From NCBI RefSeq assembly GCF_004118265.1, contig NZ_SDHW01000002.1, forward strand, positions 434,001 through 498,000: 64,000 bases of DNA, given 5' to 3'. Positions within the stretch are counted from its first letter, which is position 1, and each line of letters begins with the position of its first letter. This document shows positions 34,940 to 43,375 of this stretch, one piece after another. A program made the position numbers and the translations under genes. This DNA comes from Lacibacter luteus. GTDB lineage: Bacteria; Bacteroidota; Bacteroidia; Chitinophagales; Chitinophagaceae. Under the pieces are notes generated by a model. The model made no database searches and had not been told where the DNA came from. It saw only the letters and a list, made by a program, of their open reading frames with translations.

Positions 34940-37900
34940 CTTTTCAGCATATAGCGGAACAATATTTCAAAGATTTGAAAAAAGAATTTTCAATCGGCAC
35001 TTCTACAGGAGAAGCAACCGGTGAACTTTCTTACAGAATGAGTTTGGATAATTTTTTCAAGAATGTTGCTGAAAAGATTGATAAGAAGATTGACAGAATT
35101 CACGAACCGAAAAATCAGGGCAAACTTGGAAGACCCGATTGGAGATTTCACAATTCCGATTCAATGGGAGTTTACGGATATGTTGAAGCGAAAGGGCTTG
35201 ACCAAAATAAAGAAATCAAAGTGAGTGATTATGAAAGTCAAGTTGAACGCTATTTGGTTTTGGAAAATCCGGTAATACTCACTGATGGAATTGATTTCGT
35301 TTTGTTCACTCATGATGGGAAGAAAAAACTCTTTTCACTTTGCAACAAGCCGATAAACTGGGAGAAGCCGGAATTGAATTTGGAAGTTGAAGTTTTATTC
35401 AAAACCTTCTTCAAGAAAGCCGGATACAGAAAAGTAACGGAAAACCAGTTGGTAAATGAAGTTGCAAAACGGGCAAGAAGTTTATCGGAAGAACTACTTG
35501 AACTTTTGCAACTTGACGATGATGAAGGAGAAACAAAAGTAGAGCGAACAACAATCAAACTTCTCAAAGAATTAAAAAGCACAGCCGAACAAAGCCACGA
35601 CAAATCTTTAATTGACGATAAAGCATTCGCTGGTTTCATTGCACAGATTCTTTCATTCGGTTTGTTGTATGCTCATCGTGTGGTTGACAAAGCGGCAAAG
35701 AGTCCGAAAGACAAGTATCAAAAGATTCACGATTTCTGGTTCTCAGTTTTAGAAAAAGAATATACCGACAAACTAATTCCGTTCAGAACCTTAGTGCATG
35801 AATTGAAATCGGAACTTGATTCCGAGTTGAGCAGATTAGGAATTTGGTATGACGACCTCAGAAGGATGTTGGCTCACATTCAATTGAAGGATGAACAAAT
35901 TGAACAACCCGATTTTCACGAATTGTATGAAACATTCCTGAGTGTTTACGACCCTGAAACAAGATTTGATTACGGAGCATATTACACTCCAAGGTCATTG
36001 GCTTTCTATACAGTGAATTTGGTGAAAGCTGTAATCAAAAAAACATTACCGAATCTGAAACTTGAAACGACAAAACATAAAGTTATTGACCCATGTTGCG
36101 GAACAGGAACTTTCATTGAAGCAATGTTGGAGAGATTTAATCTCCTTTCCAATTCAAGCATAATCGGTTTTGAAATTCTTCCTGCGCCTTACGCACTTGC
36201 ACATTACCGCATGACAATGTTGGGAGAGAAATATCCTGACAACATCAAAATCATTTTGACAAACACACTCAGCGATAATCTTTTTGAAGAAGTGAAAATT
36301 AAAAAGGATGCATCCGAAATTAGTGTTTTGCTTCTTCAAGAACAACAAGCCGCATATCAGCTTGCGAACCCACCATTAACAATCATAATTGGCAACCCAC
36401 CTTCCACGGATAAAAAATTTCAGCCGCAAAACGAAGGCGAAATAATCAAACAACTGATGGAAGATTTTAGACCGGATGCTGATGATAGAAAGGGAAGACA
36501 GAATACACAGAAGCAACTTCAAAATGATTTTGTAAAATTCATAAGGTGGACAATTTACAGAGCGGAAAAAAGTGTTCCATCCGTTTTTGCTCTTATACTC
36601 CCATCAGGTTTTGCGAAATACAATACTTACAAGTTCGCAAGAAAATATTTGAGTGAGAAAGTTTCTGACTTGTGGATTCTTGAATTTGACACCGACAACA
36701 GAACTGGAGCGGAAGCATCAAATGTTTTCAAAACTTTACAAGGACGACTTGCTTTAGTTGGAGTTCTGAGAAGTGAAGCCAATAAAAAAGTCAACATCAA
36801 TTACCAAAGCATTTGTAATCTGAACCGACAGCAAAAGCATGAATTTTTTAATTCGGAAGTTTCGCTTGCAGATTGGACTGCAATAAATCAGCTGGATGAA
36901 AACTATTCTTTCAAACCTGCAAGCGATTACGATGCGGAAATGTATAGTCAATTTTGGGCTTTGACCGCAGAGAATGACGAAGGAATATTTTTACGACACT
37001 GTTCCAGTTTGAAACTTGCTCCGACACATTTACTTGTTCATTCATCGGAAGGGCAATTAAAGAGAAGGTCAAAGTTTATTGCTAAAGCGGAAAACAATTA
37101 CGCAACGATAAAAGAAAAATGGTATTCCGGGCAACAAAAGCCACCACCTGGTACGAAGATTAACGATGCAGTAAAGAACAAATTAGAGAAAGCGGTTAAC
37201 GCAAAGAACATTTTCAAATATTCTTATCGTCCGTTTTTGGAATCGTATGTATTGCTTGACGAAAATCTTTTTGATGAATTGGGAAAGACTAAAGGCGGTG
37301 GAATGAGAGACAGACCTGAAATCAGAGCGGCTTACAGCAACAAAAATGTTTTCGGATTTGCTGTTGCTCCTGCACCTGAAGATTTAGGACAAACCCTTCA
37401 CAAGTTTTCTTCTTTCTGTTGGAATGTTCCCGACAACGACCTTTCAACAAGAGGTAATGCTCACATATTTTGCAATTTCTTTCCCGAATACAAAAAGAAA
37501 AAAGATTGGGATTCAAAAGTCAAGACGAACATCAACCCTACTCTGCTTTCAACTTTGTCAAAACAGTTCAGCATTAAAGAAGAAAAACTGATTAACCTTT
37601 TGACTTTTTATTGCTATGCTGTTTTAAGTTCTGAATTTTATCTTGACCAGTTCAAAGGAAAACTTTACAATGTTGCAGGTGAGTGGGCAAGCATTCCGAT
37701 TACAGCCGACAAAGATTTATTTCTATTAGTTACAAAGTTTGGAGAACAACTTGCAAATATTGAAGCAGGTGATTTCAAAGCAAAAACTCCAAAAGACGAT
37801 TTGACCGGACTTGAATATCACAAATACAAAATTGAAACCGACAGTATTCGTTTCATGGACGAGAAAGGGAATTTGATTAAACAGTATATTGACCTTGACG

Positions 37901-38115
37901 AAGATATTTTGCAGTTTGAAGTTTCGGGTTACTCCGTAGTCAGAGAATGGTTGAAACTTCATTCTTATCCTTATTACAGAAAGCAGTTGGAAGAAGATGA
38001 AATAAAAGAGTTTCATACTCTACTTTCAAAAATCAGATTGTATAAAGACACCATTTCGGAATTAGATAAATCAGTTGAGGAAATTCTGAATGGAAAATTG
38101 TTAGCAAAGAAATAA
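34936..38115 (+). CDS. Type IIG/ISP-like restriction enzyme (nuclease-methylase-specificity fusion)
   Basis: A 1059-residue single-chain enzyme. The N-terminal part has a PD-(D/E)xK-like nuclease signature (GRPDWRF ... GYVEAK, about residues 65-92). A helical connector precedes a Rossmann N6-adenine methylase domain with motif I VIDPCCGTGTF (about residue 380) and motif IV IIIGNPPS (about residue 475). A C-terminal region resembles the type ISP specificity domain (YRPFLESYVLLDE, LEYHKYKIE). No helicase motifs were seen, unlike true type ISP. Motif IV ends in Ser instead of the usual aromatic residue, so methylation by this chain may be impaired. It overlaps methyltransferase 2 by 4 bp. Confidence 0.85.
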   Translation: MTFQHIAEQYFKDLKKEFSIGTSTGEATGELSYRMSLDNFFKNVAEKIDKKIDRIHEPKNQGKLGRPDWRFHNSDSMGVYGYVEAKGLDQNKEIKVSDYESQVERYLVLENPVILTDGIDFVLFTHDGKKKLFSLCNKPINWEKPELNLEVEVLFKTFFKKAGYRKVTENQLVNEVAKRARSLSEELLELLQLDDDEGETKVERTTIKLLKELKSTAEQSHDKSLIDDKAFAGFIAQILSFGLLYAHRVVDKAAKSPKDKYQKIHDFWFSVLEKEYTDKLIPFRTLVHELKSELDSELSRLGIWYDDLRRMLAHIQLKDEQIEQPDFHELYETFLSVYDPETRFDYGAYYTPRSLAFYTVNLVKAVIKKTLPNLKLETTKHKVIDPCCGTGTFIEAMLERFNLLSNSSIIGFEILPAPYALAHYRMTMLGEKYPDNIKIILTNTLSDNLFEEVKIKKDASEISVLLLQEQQAAYQLANPPLTIIIGNPPSTDKKFQPQNEGEIIKQLMEDFRPDADDRKGRQNTQKQLQNDFVKFIRWTIYRAEKSVPSVFALILPSGFAKYNTYKFARKYLSEKVSDLWILEFDTDNRTGAEASNVFKTLQGRLALVGVLRSEANKKVNINYQSICNLNRQQKHEFFNSEVSLADWTAINQLDENYSFKPASDYDAEMYSQFWALTAENDEGIFLRHCSSLKLAPTHLLVHSSEGQLKRRSKFIAKAENNYATIKEKWYSGQQKPPPGTKINDAVKNKLEKAVNAKNIFKYSYRPFLESYVLLDENLFDELGKTKGGGMRDRPEIRAAYSNKNVFGFAVAPAPEDLGQTLHKFSSFCWNVPDNDLSTRGNAHIFCNFFPEYKKKKDWDSKVKTNINPTLLSTLSKQFSIKEEKLINLLTFYCYAVLSSEFYLDQFKGKLYNVAGEWASIPITADKDLFLLVTKFGEQLANIEAGDFKAKTPKDDLTGLEYHKYKIETDSIRFMDEKGNLIKQYIDLDEDILQFEVSGYSVVREWLKLHSYPYYRKQLEEDEIKEFHTLLSKIRLYKDTISELDKSVEEILNGKLLAKK

Positions 38116-38186
38116 TGTACAAGATTTATCTTCACTCATTTTCAGATATTTTTTAATCCCCATCATATCCAACGCACCAAGTCAGG

Positions 38187-38250
38187 CACATTTGCAAGGC
38201 ACACAATTGCCGACACACAAAAGCCAACCTTGCAAAAGAGCCTGCCTTAT
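38187..38250. repeat. Hairpin repeat right of the restriction-modification genes
   Basis: The inverted repeat CAGGCACATTTGCAAGG / CCTTGCAAAAGAGCCTG encloses a spacer shared with the hairpin at 31604-31683 (the words GGCACAC and AAAAGCCAACCTTGCAAA recur). The two copies flank the restriction-modification genes as direct repeats inside cassette 2. Confidence 0.6.
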
Positions 38251-38326
38251 TCCAACGCTTCCGGGACACACCCTACTTCAGGTGGACACATACTTTCAAT
38301 TCAAATCACCAAGACGAAGGGCGAAC

Positions 38327-38519
38327 ATACAACAGGGAGTTTGCTGCTATGCTGGCAGACGAACATATTCTTAGCTTCATATCGCTATCAACCCTTATCC
38401 GGCCGACGGGAATTCTATCAGCTTTTGTTGTTATCTTCAACTTTAGTTTTTCAATCAGCAGCGGCTCCGGGCTGGACATTATAAAATACCAGCACAGCAG
38501 CAAGCTCTGGCCGTTAGCA
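38327..38519 (+). repeat. attC-like site 2
   Basis: Ends the 7-kb cassette 2. ACATACAAC (38325-38333) is the exact complement of the first nine bases of cassette 2 at 31537, almost 7 kb away. The inner arms AGTTTGCTGCTATGCTGG and CCAGCACAGCAGCAAGCT pair closely. The 3' core is GTTAGCA (38513-38519). Confidence 0.82.
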
Positions 38520-38536
38520 GCCATTAATTTGACATC

Positions 38537-39052
38537 ATGAAAATTTTAGCAGTTCTAATATTTCTTTCCTTTTATTCGGTTGCATTTGGACACAACCAAT
38601 TGTACAAGAACATTCTTGTTAATAAGGATTCTATAGACAAATTCAGTATTTCATTTTCGACTTTTAATCATGCGGAGAGAATATTCAATGGGACTACTAC
38701 ATATATCTTGACAGAATCTACAATAAGGGTAACAAAGACTTATTTTGGCGCCACTAAAAGCAAGACAGTTTACTCGAAGTCAATTTCAAAAACGCCAACA
38801 CTCATTTCTGCACTTTATAATATTAGTCTCGATACACTTAAAGATTATTACTTTAATAACTGTATAATGATAACAAGTGGGGACGAATATTTTTTAGACT
38901 TCGCAAACGGCTCGACAAAGAAAAGCATAAGCTTACATCATTATTATTTAAGACAATTGGACGACATTATTCAAATCATCAATTCGACCGTTCCTAAGAA
39001 ATATCAATTTCAATATTTGACGAAAGACACAAAACAAGATTGCAGTTTATAA
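38537..39052 (+). CDS. Hypothetical exported protein, cassette 3
   Basis: A 171-residue protein with a signal peptide (MKILAVLIFLSFYSVAFG). The mature part (FSISFSTFNHAERIFNGTTTYILTES, SGDEYFLDFANG, LHHYYLRQLDDIIQIINS) suggests a small alpha/beta domain. No family was recognised. It starts 23 bp into the cassette, leaving no room for a long leader. Confidence 0.7.
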   Translation: MKILAVLIFLSFYSVAFGHNQLYKNILVNKDSIDKFSISFSTFNHAERIFNGTTTYILTESTIRVTKTYFGATKSKTVYSKSISKTPTLISALYNISLDTLKDYYFNNCIMITSGDEYFLDFANGSTKKSISLHHYYLRQLDDIIQIINSTVPKKYQFQYLTKDTKQDCSL

Positions 39053-39058
39053 AACGGC

Positions 39059-39263
39059 TGCTAACAGCCGCATTTGTGCTATTGGGGTGCGACGCAAAGC
39101 GTCATTCAACAGCAATAAGGCTATTCGGCTTTTTGTCCCAGCTTGACATTTGCTATTGAACAACATAATAAATTTTTATCTTTAGTAACAATGTTCGGCA
39201 GCCGTCGCCGGGGGCGACGAATAGATGAAGCCCCCAACAGCACAAATGCCTGAAACGTTGCCT
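39059..39263 (+). repeat. attC-like site 3
   Basis: About 205 bp from TGCTAAC to GTTGCCT. GGCTGCTAAC (39056-39065) is the exact complement of the cassette 3 start. The arms contain the small internal hairpin GACGC-AAA-GCGTC on the left and CGTCGCC-GGG-GGCGACG on the right. A promoter-like TATCTTTAG lies at 39177-39185. Confidence 0.85.
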
Positions 39264-39292
39264 GCTATTCCGTTGGACACTTACAATAACTT

Positions 39293-39838
39293 ATGGGACG
39301 ACAAATAAATTTCTATTTACATCCAGACGACTACCAAGAATTTGAGGACTTGCTAAAAGCCACAGTTGACATTATTTTTTTGCCTTACTATCACTATGAC
39401 GGTAAAGTACGTACAGTTGACACAACCATTCCTTTTGACTTTAGAAAAGAAGGCACAAGAATTTATTTAGTTAGACAACAAGATTTAAAGCAAATGGAGC
39501 TTAACCATATTGAGAAGTTTGGTTATTGGCTTATTGCAGACAATCATTTACCTGTTTTGCATTATGACCGTTGTGGTTTTGATAATGACAAAATAATTCG
39601 TGGAAGACTTTATTTCCAACCTTCATTCGTTAAAGACATGCAATGGGTTAATAAGTCAGAAGACTTTGTAAGTTGGGCTGACAACGTAATTAAAATCACA
39701 AGAAGAAAACTAAAAAAATATAAGTTTGACTTTGGTGGTTGGGGTTTTTCGGAATACGTCGGTAAACATGCGAAAGAATGGTTGGACAAAACAAAACAAG
39801 AAAAGCAAATAGATGACTCAACGCTTGTTACAACCTGA
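39293..39838 (+). CDS. Hypothetical cytoplasmic protein, cassette 4
   Basis: A 181-residue protein without a signal peptide, rich in aromatic residues (MGRQINFYLHPDDYQEFED, LPVLHYDRCGFD, GRLYFQPSFV, FDFGGWGFSEYVGKHAKEWL). The repeated HPDDYQEFE- and DNHLPVLHYDR-type motifs suggest a compact globular domain. No known family was recognised. It starts 35 bp into its cassette. Confidence 0.7.
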   Translation: MGRQINFYLHPDDYQEFEDLLKATVDIIFLPYYHYDGKVRTVDTTIPFDFRKEGTRIYLVRQQDLKQMELNHIEKFGYWLIADNHLPVLHYDRCGFDNDKIIRGRLYFQPSFVKDMQWVNKSEDFVSWADNVIKITRRKLKKYKFDFGGWGFSEYVGKHAKEWLDKTKQEKQIDDSTLVTT

Positions 39839-39848
39839 AAAGAACAGC

Positions 39849-40050
39849 AGGCAACATGCAGTTTTGCGGCAGCGGGGGCGACGCAAAGCGTCGGTCATCA
39901 CCTGTAATGCTATTTAGCATTTGTATAAGCTGACATTTATCTATTAAGCATTTGAATGAAATTTTATCTTTAGTAACACAGTTCAGCACACGTCGCCAGG
40001 GGCGACGTAAAAGAATTGCCCCGCCGACCGCAAAGCTGTGAACGTTGGCG
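39849..40050 (+). repeat. attC-like site 4
   Basis: About 202 bp from AGGCAAC to GTTGGCG. AGCAGGCAAC (39846-39855) exactly complements the cassette 4 start. Internal hairpins are GACGC-AAA-GCGTC (39880-39892) and ACGTCGCC-AGG-GGCGACGT (39990-40008). A promoter-like TATCTTTAG lies at 39965-39973. It is nearly identical to site 5. Confidence 0.86.
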
Positions 40051-40085
40051 GCTATTGGTTCGACACCCTAAAATTCAAAAAACAA

Positions 40086-40784
40086 GTGCGACACCTTTTC
40101 ATTTTAATCATTGCTCTTAATTACTGGACAGATGCTTTTGCTCAAAAGGCAACGCTTCCATCCGAAATTCTTACATCCAAACAGGTAACTGAATTATTCC
40201 CTGACACTGTTCGTAAGACGCTCAATATAAATTTTCCAATCTTTAGAGTTTACAAGTATTCAGACAAGGCCGGACAGTATTATTGCATTTTAAGCGAAAG
40301 CAGGAATGTAATTTCTGTCGACAAAGACACATTTAGTCATAACATTAAAGCAATAAACGTCAAAGCCGACAATGGCTCATTCATCAAACTTTGGGAAATC
40401 AATGACAACATCATTAAAAATAACAATGATGAAAGTTCCATTTGGTTTTGGACAAAGTATATTGACTTCAAAGATTATGACAACGATGGTTTGGCTGACC
40501 CTTTCATCATCTATGGCACTTCTGCTGCCAATGGTTATGACGATGCACGAATAAAATTCATCATTTACTACAGGGGACAAAAAATTGCCATCAGACACCA
40601 AAATGGCGTTCTTGATTTTGAACGAGAAACAATGGTAGACAAACTGTTTTATGACTTGCCGCAATCTTTGCAGACAAGCACTAAACAAAAAATGGAACTC
40701 ATGATAAAGAACAATCAAGCAATTTTCCCGGCAGGTTGGCAGACAGCAATGAAAAATAAAATGACAATATTTAAAGAGAGATGA
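40086..40784 (+). CDS. Hypothetical exported protein, cassette 5
   Basis: A 232-residue protein. GTG 40086 gives a good signal peptide (MRHLFILIIALNYWTDAFAQ); a longer frame starting at 40038 would begin upstream of the cassette boundary and is rejected. The centre holds DFKDYDNDGLADPFIIYGTS, an Asp-rich FG-GAP/EF-hand-like loop, followed by KIAIRHQNGVLDFERE and a helical end with IFPAGWQ. This resembles a Bacteroidota exported family linked by name to surface polysaccharide synthesis, but the assignment is tentative. It overlaps the next gene by 4 bp. Confidence 0.65.
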   Translation: MRHLFILIIALNYWTDAFAQKATLPSEILTSKQVTELFPDTVRKTLNINFPIFRVYKYSDKAGQYYCILSESRNVISVDKDTFSHNIKAINVKADNGSFIKLWEINDNIIKNNNDESSIWFWTKYIDFKDYDNDGLADPFIIYGTSAANGYDDARIKFIIYYRGQKIAIRHQNGVLDFERETMVDKLFYDLPQSLQTSTKQKMELMIKNNQAIFPAGWQTAMKNKMTIFKER

Positions 40785-41254
40785 AAAAGTTTAATATTAG
40801 AATTATTTTAGCAGCATTCTGTTTATACACTTCGTGCAATTTATTTTCAAAAAATTGGGATAAAATATATGAAAACCAGCAAAAGTTTTTTAGAGATAAT
40901 GAATCAACGTTTGCATTAGCTGTAAAGATTTTAGATACCTCTACAGTTTCAGATACTTCACTCTTGATTTTTGATAAGTACTTAAAAATGCCAGATACGC
41001 TGATAGGTAAGCTAAGAGACATCGGCATTAAACAAATTGATGTTTATAAAGATAGTTGTGAAACTAAAGATATAAGATTTGTACCTGATTCGCTTTGGGA
41101 CTGCGACAGGTTTTCTGTTATGCAGATTCAGTACAATAGATGCGATGAAAGAAGTGAAAAGGGTTACCATTGGACGATGAAAGGCTCTAATCATAAGCAT
41201 TCCTTTGGACAAGGGAATGGGTGGTTTATTTACTCGGACTCTGACCCATTTTAA
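40781..41254 (+). CDS. Hypothetical lipoprotein, cassette 5 second gene
   Basis: A 157-residue protein with a lipobox (CLYTSC, Cys19). The mature part contains several Cys and Trp residues (CETKDIRFVPDSLWDCDRF, QYNRCDERSEKGYHWTMKG). It shares an ATGA overlap with the preceding gene, making this the only visible two-gene small cassette. Function unknown. Confidence 0.65.
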   Translation: MKKFNIRIILAAFCLYTSCNLFSKNWDKIYENQQKFFRDNESTFALAVKILDTSTVSDTSLLIFDKYLKMPDTLIGKLRDIGIKQIDVYKDSCETKDIRFVPDSLWDCDRFSVMQIQYNRCDERSEKGYHWTMKGSNHKHSFGQGNGWFIYSDSDPF

Positions 41255-41267
41255 AATTTATAACAGA

Positions 41268-41470
41268 CGCCAACAGGCAGTTTTGCGGCAGCGGGGGGCG
41301 ACGAAAAGCGTCGGTCATCACCTGTAATCCTATTTAGCTTTTGTATCTGCTGACATTTATCGATTAAGCTTTTGAATAAAATTTTATCTTTAGTATCAAC
41401 GTTCATCACTCGTCGCCAGGGGCGACGTAAAACAATTGCCCCGGCGACCGCAAAGCTGTGAACGTAAGCC
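41268..41470 (+). repeat. attC-like site 5
   Basis: About 203 bp from CGCCAAC to GTAAGCC. AGACGCCAAC (41265-41274) complements 9 of 10 bases of the cassette 5 start. The sequence is nearly identical to site 4 apart from the core ends. A promoter-like TATCTTTAG lies at 41385-41393. Confidence 0.84.
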
Positions 41471-41517
41471 GCCATTATATGGAAACACGCTAAATCGACA
41501 TCTTATATAAAAAAGCA

Positions 41518-42144
41518 TTGAAGAACTTATTAGTAATCTTATTGACAGTTTTCATTTCTTGTTCTCAGCGACAAACAAATTCAGATGATGTTTTTCTTGT
41601 TCCTGTTCGAACAAAGCCTGAAATTAAAAGTCAATCTGACGAGCCGCCACCACCACCACCAATTCAAACTTATTATCTGCCATCAAACTTCATAATTGAC
41701 ACAGCCGGAGAAGTTTATTTTTATCAGCAGCAACAATATGGTTGGTTTTGCGGGACAGGTATTGACTGGGATACGCCACCTGAATTTATTGACCTCAAAC
41801 CAAAGGACTTGATTCATATTCCCATTGCAAGTATTGAGGACTTTATTAAGCTAAATATTGCAACGCTTGACAGTAATGATAGACGTGTTGCAATTGCCTC
41901 AATTAAAGACACAGTTACTTCAGTTGGACTTTCAAAAATCTTTAAAGTATTTAAGGACTCAACCAACAAAATAAACTGGACATTTAGAAAAGCAACGCAA
42001 GAAGAAAGTATCGTTTTGAAATTTAAGCAGCTAAATTGGAAATACTATTCCGATGACATTAAATGGGACTCGACAAAAACTAGATTTCCGCCTACTATTG
42101 ATGACATGATAAAGTTTACTCTGCCTAAAGTGAAGGACGAATAA
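41518..42144 (+). CDS. Hypothetical lipoprotein, cassette 6
   Basis: A 208-residue protein starting at TTG 41518 (no usable ATG gives the signal peptide MKNLLVILLTVFISC). The lipobox FISC is followed by a Pro-rich segment (DEPPPPPPIQTYYLPSNF) and a domain with YGWFCGTGIDWDTPPEFIDLKPKDL. The TTG start is supported by the signal sequence. Function unknown. Confidence 0.65.
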   Translation: MKNLLVILLTVFISCSQRQTNSDDVFLVPVRTKPEIKSQSDEPPPPPPIQTYYLPSNFIIDTAGEVYFYQQQQYGWFCGTGIDWDTPPEFIDLKPKDLIHIPIASIEDFIKLNIATLDSNDRRVAIASIKDTVTSVGLSKIFKVFKDSTNKINWTFRKATQEESIVLKFKQLNWKYYSDDIKWDSTKTRFPPTIDDMIKFTLPKVKDE

Positions 42145-42148
42145 CGGC

Positions 42149-42339
42149 GGCTTACATGGGGTTTTATGCAAGTTGAGCATGACATTGTAATATCAGCCAA
42201 TTGCAAATCCAAGCTTCACTTCCGGCTTGACGTTAAATAATGAACTTTAGTAGTTAACTTCAGTGAAACAAAATAATCATCAGCAGTACGGGCAGACACA
42301 ACAACTTTCCCAACCTGCATAAAGCCCTGCTCGTTACCT
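42149..42339 (+). repeat. attC-like site 6
   Basis: About 191 bp from GGCTTAC to GTTACCT. GGCGGCTTAC (42146-42155) exactly complements the cassette 6 start GTAAGCCGCC, so even the unusual GTAAGC core is matched at both ends. Confidence 0.83.
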
Positions 42340-42356
42340 GCCATTTTTTGTAGACC

Positions 42357-43256
42357 ATGAAACTATTAATGAATAAAGAACAAGCCATATCAATACTGCA
42401 AGACAGAATAAGAGAAGTGAACGCCTACAATTTTGACCCGCAGGTGTGGAAAAATAGAACGCAGCTTGATGTACAACAAATATTCGGACGCTATTGTGAA
42501 CAATGGTTGCAAGTGGGACAACTGTATTTTGACACTTACATTGTCAGTGAGAAACAGAAGAAAATGGCTGAAGGAAAAGCAACTGCAATAAAGTTGTTGC
42601 AATCCTACATAGAATATATAAATCAGACTACCGCAATTGCAGCCCAACAAAGACAAGAAAGTGAAGAATTATATAAACAGAAGTATTCAAAACTTCTTGG
42701 GGAATGGAACGAGTTTGTGCCTCAATACAATCAATTATTGAAAGACCATGATAATTTAATTGAGCAGTACAACACTGTTCAAGGAGAAAAAGAAACTATT
42801 GAACAAGAAGTTCAACAAACCAAAAAAGTAGAAGAATACTTCCCAATACAACTTTTAGACAACACAAGAGGCTATTTGATTACAACGGGTAATCAATGCA
42901 ATTTTTGTTTCAATCACGGTCTTAATGATGCTTGCCTTGTCATGCTAAGAAAATTAATTGAAACACTTATTATTGAGTGTTTTGAGAGACACCGAATTGA
43001 AGGAAAAATAAAAAATCAGCAAGGACATTATTTTTTTCTAAGTGACTTGATAGATTTATTCACACAAGAAACAGCTTGGACTACAAGCAGGAATACAATT
43101 TCAAGTTTGCCAAGCATTAAAAAGTTAGGTGATTTAAGTGCCCATAACAGACGTTTCAATGCTAAAAGACACGACTTGGAAAAGATTCAGGGAGAAGTAC
43201 GAATTGTTATAGAAGAATTGGTTCACTTAATTGACTATCCGACTTGGACAAAATAA
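42357..43256 (+). CDS. DUF4145-like protein with coiled coil, cassette 7
   Basis: A 299-residue cytoplasmic protein. The N-terminal half holds a long coiled coil (about residues 60-165: QQRQESEELYKQKYSKLL, QYNTVQGEKETIEQEVQQ). The C-terminal third has the DUF4145-type pattern of LVMLRKLIETLIIECFE, LPSIKKLGDLSAHNRRF and IVIEELVHLI. DUF4145 is often fused to restriction or defence enzymes, but here it is alone, so a defence role is only possible. Confidence 0.7.
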   Translation: MKLLMNKEQAISILQDRIREVNAYNFDPQVWKNRTQLDVQQIFGRYCEQWLQVGQLYFDTYIVSEKQKKMAEGKATAIKLLQSYIEYINQTTAIAAQQRQESEELYKQKYSKLLGEWNEFVPQYNQLLKDHDNLIEQYNTVQGEKETIEQEVQQTKKVEEYFPIQLLDNTRGYLITTGNQCNFCFNHGLNDACLVMLRKLIETLIIECFERHRIEGKIKNQQGHYFFLSDLIDLFTQETAWTTSRNTISSLPSIKKLGDLSAHNRRFNAKRHDLEKIQGEVRIVIEELVHLIDYPTWTK

Positions 43257-43262
43257 AACGGC

Positions 43263-43352
43263 AGGTAACATTACATTGCTGCCAGCGGCGGACACTTTAC
43301 GCCAGTTGAACTTTCATTCTGTGCCGCCGTCAGCAATGCTTCAACGTTGTAC
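43263..43352 (+). repeat. attC-like site 7 (short form)
   Basis: At about 90 bp this is the only site of conventional attC length. GGCAGGTAAC (43260-43269) exactly complements the cassette 7 start. The arms CATTGCTGCCAGCGGCGG and CCGCCGTCAGCAATG pair almost perfectly around a short loop, giving a textbook attC hairpin. Confidence 0.9.
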
Positions 43353-43375
43353 GCAAAAAATACAGACACCCTACT

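Noticed and set aside
36070-36420. Type I restriction HsdM interpretation of the 1059-residue enzyme
   Set aside because: There is no separate HsdS or HsdR gene; nuclease, methylase and ISP-like specificity parts are in one chain, without helicase motifs.
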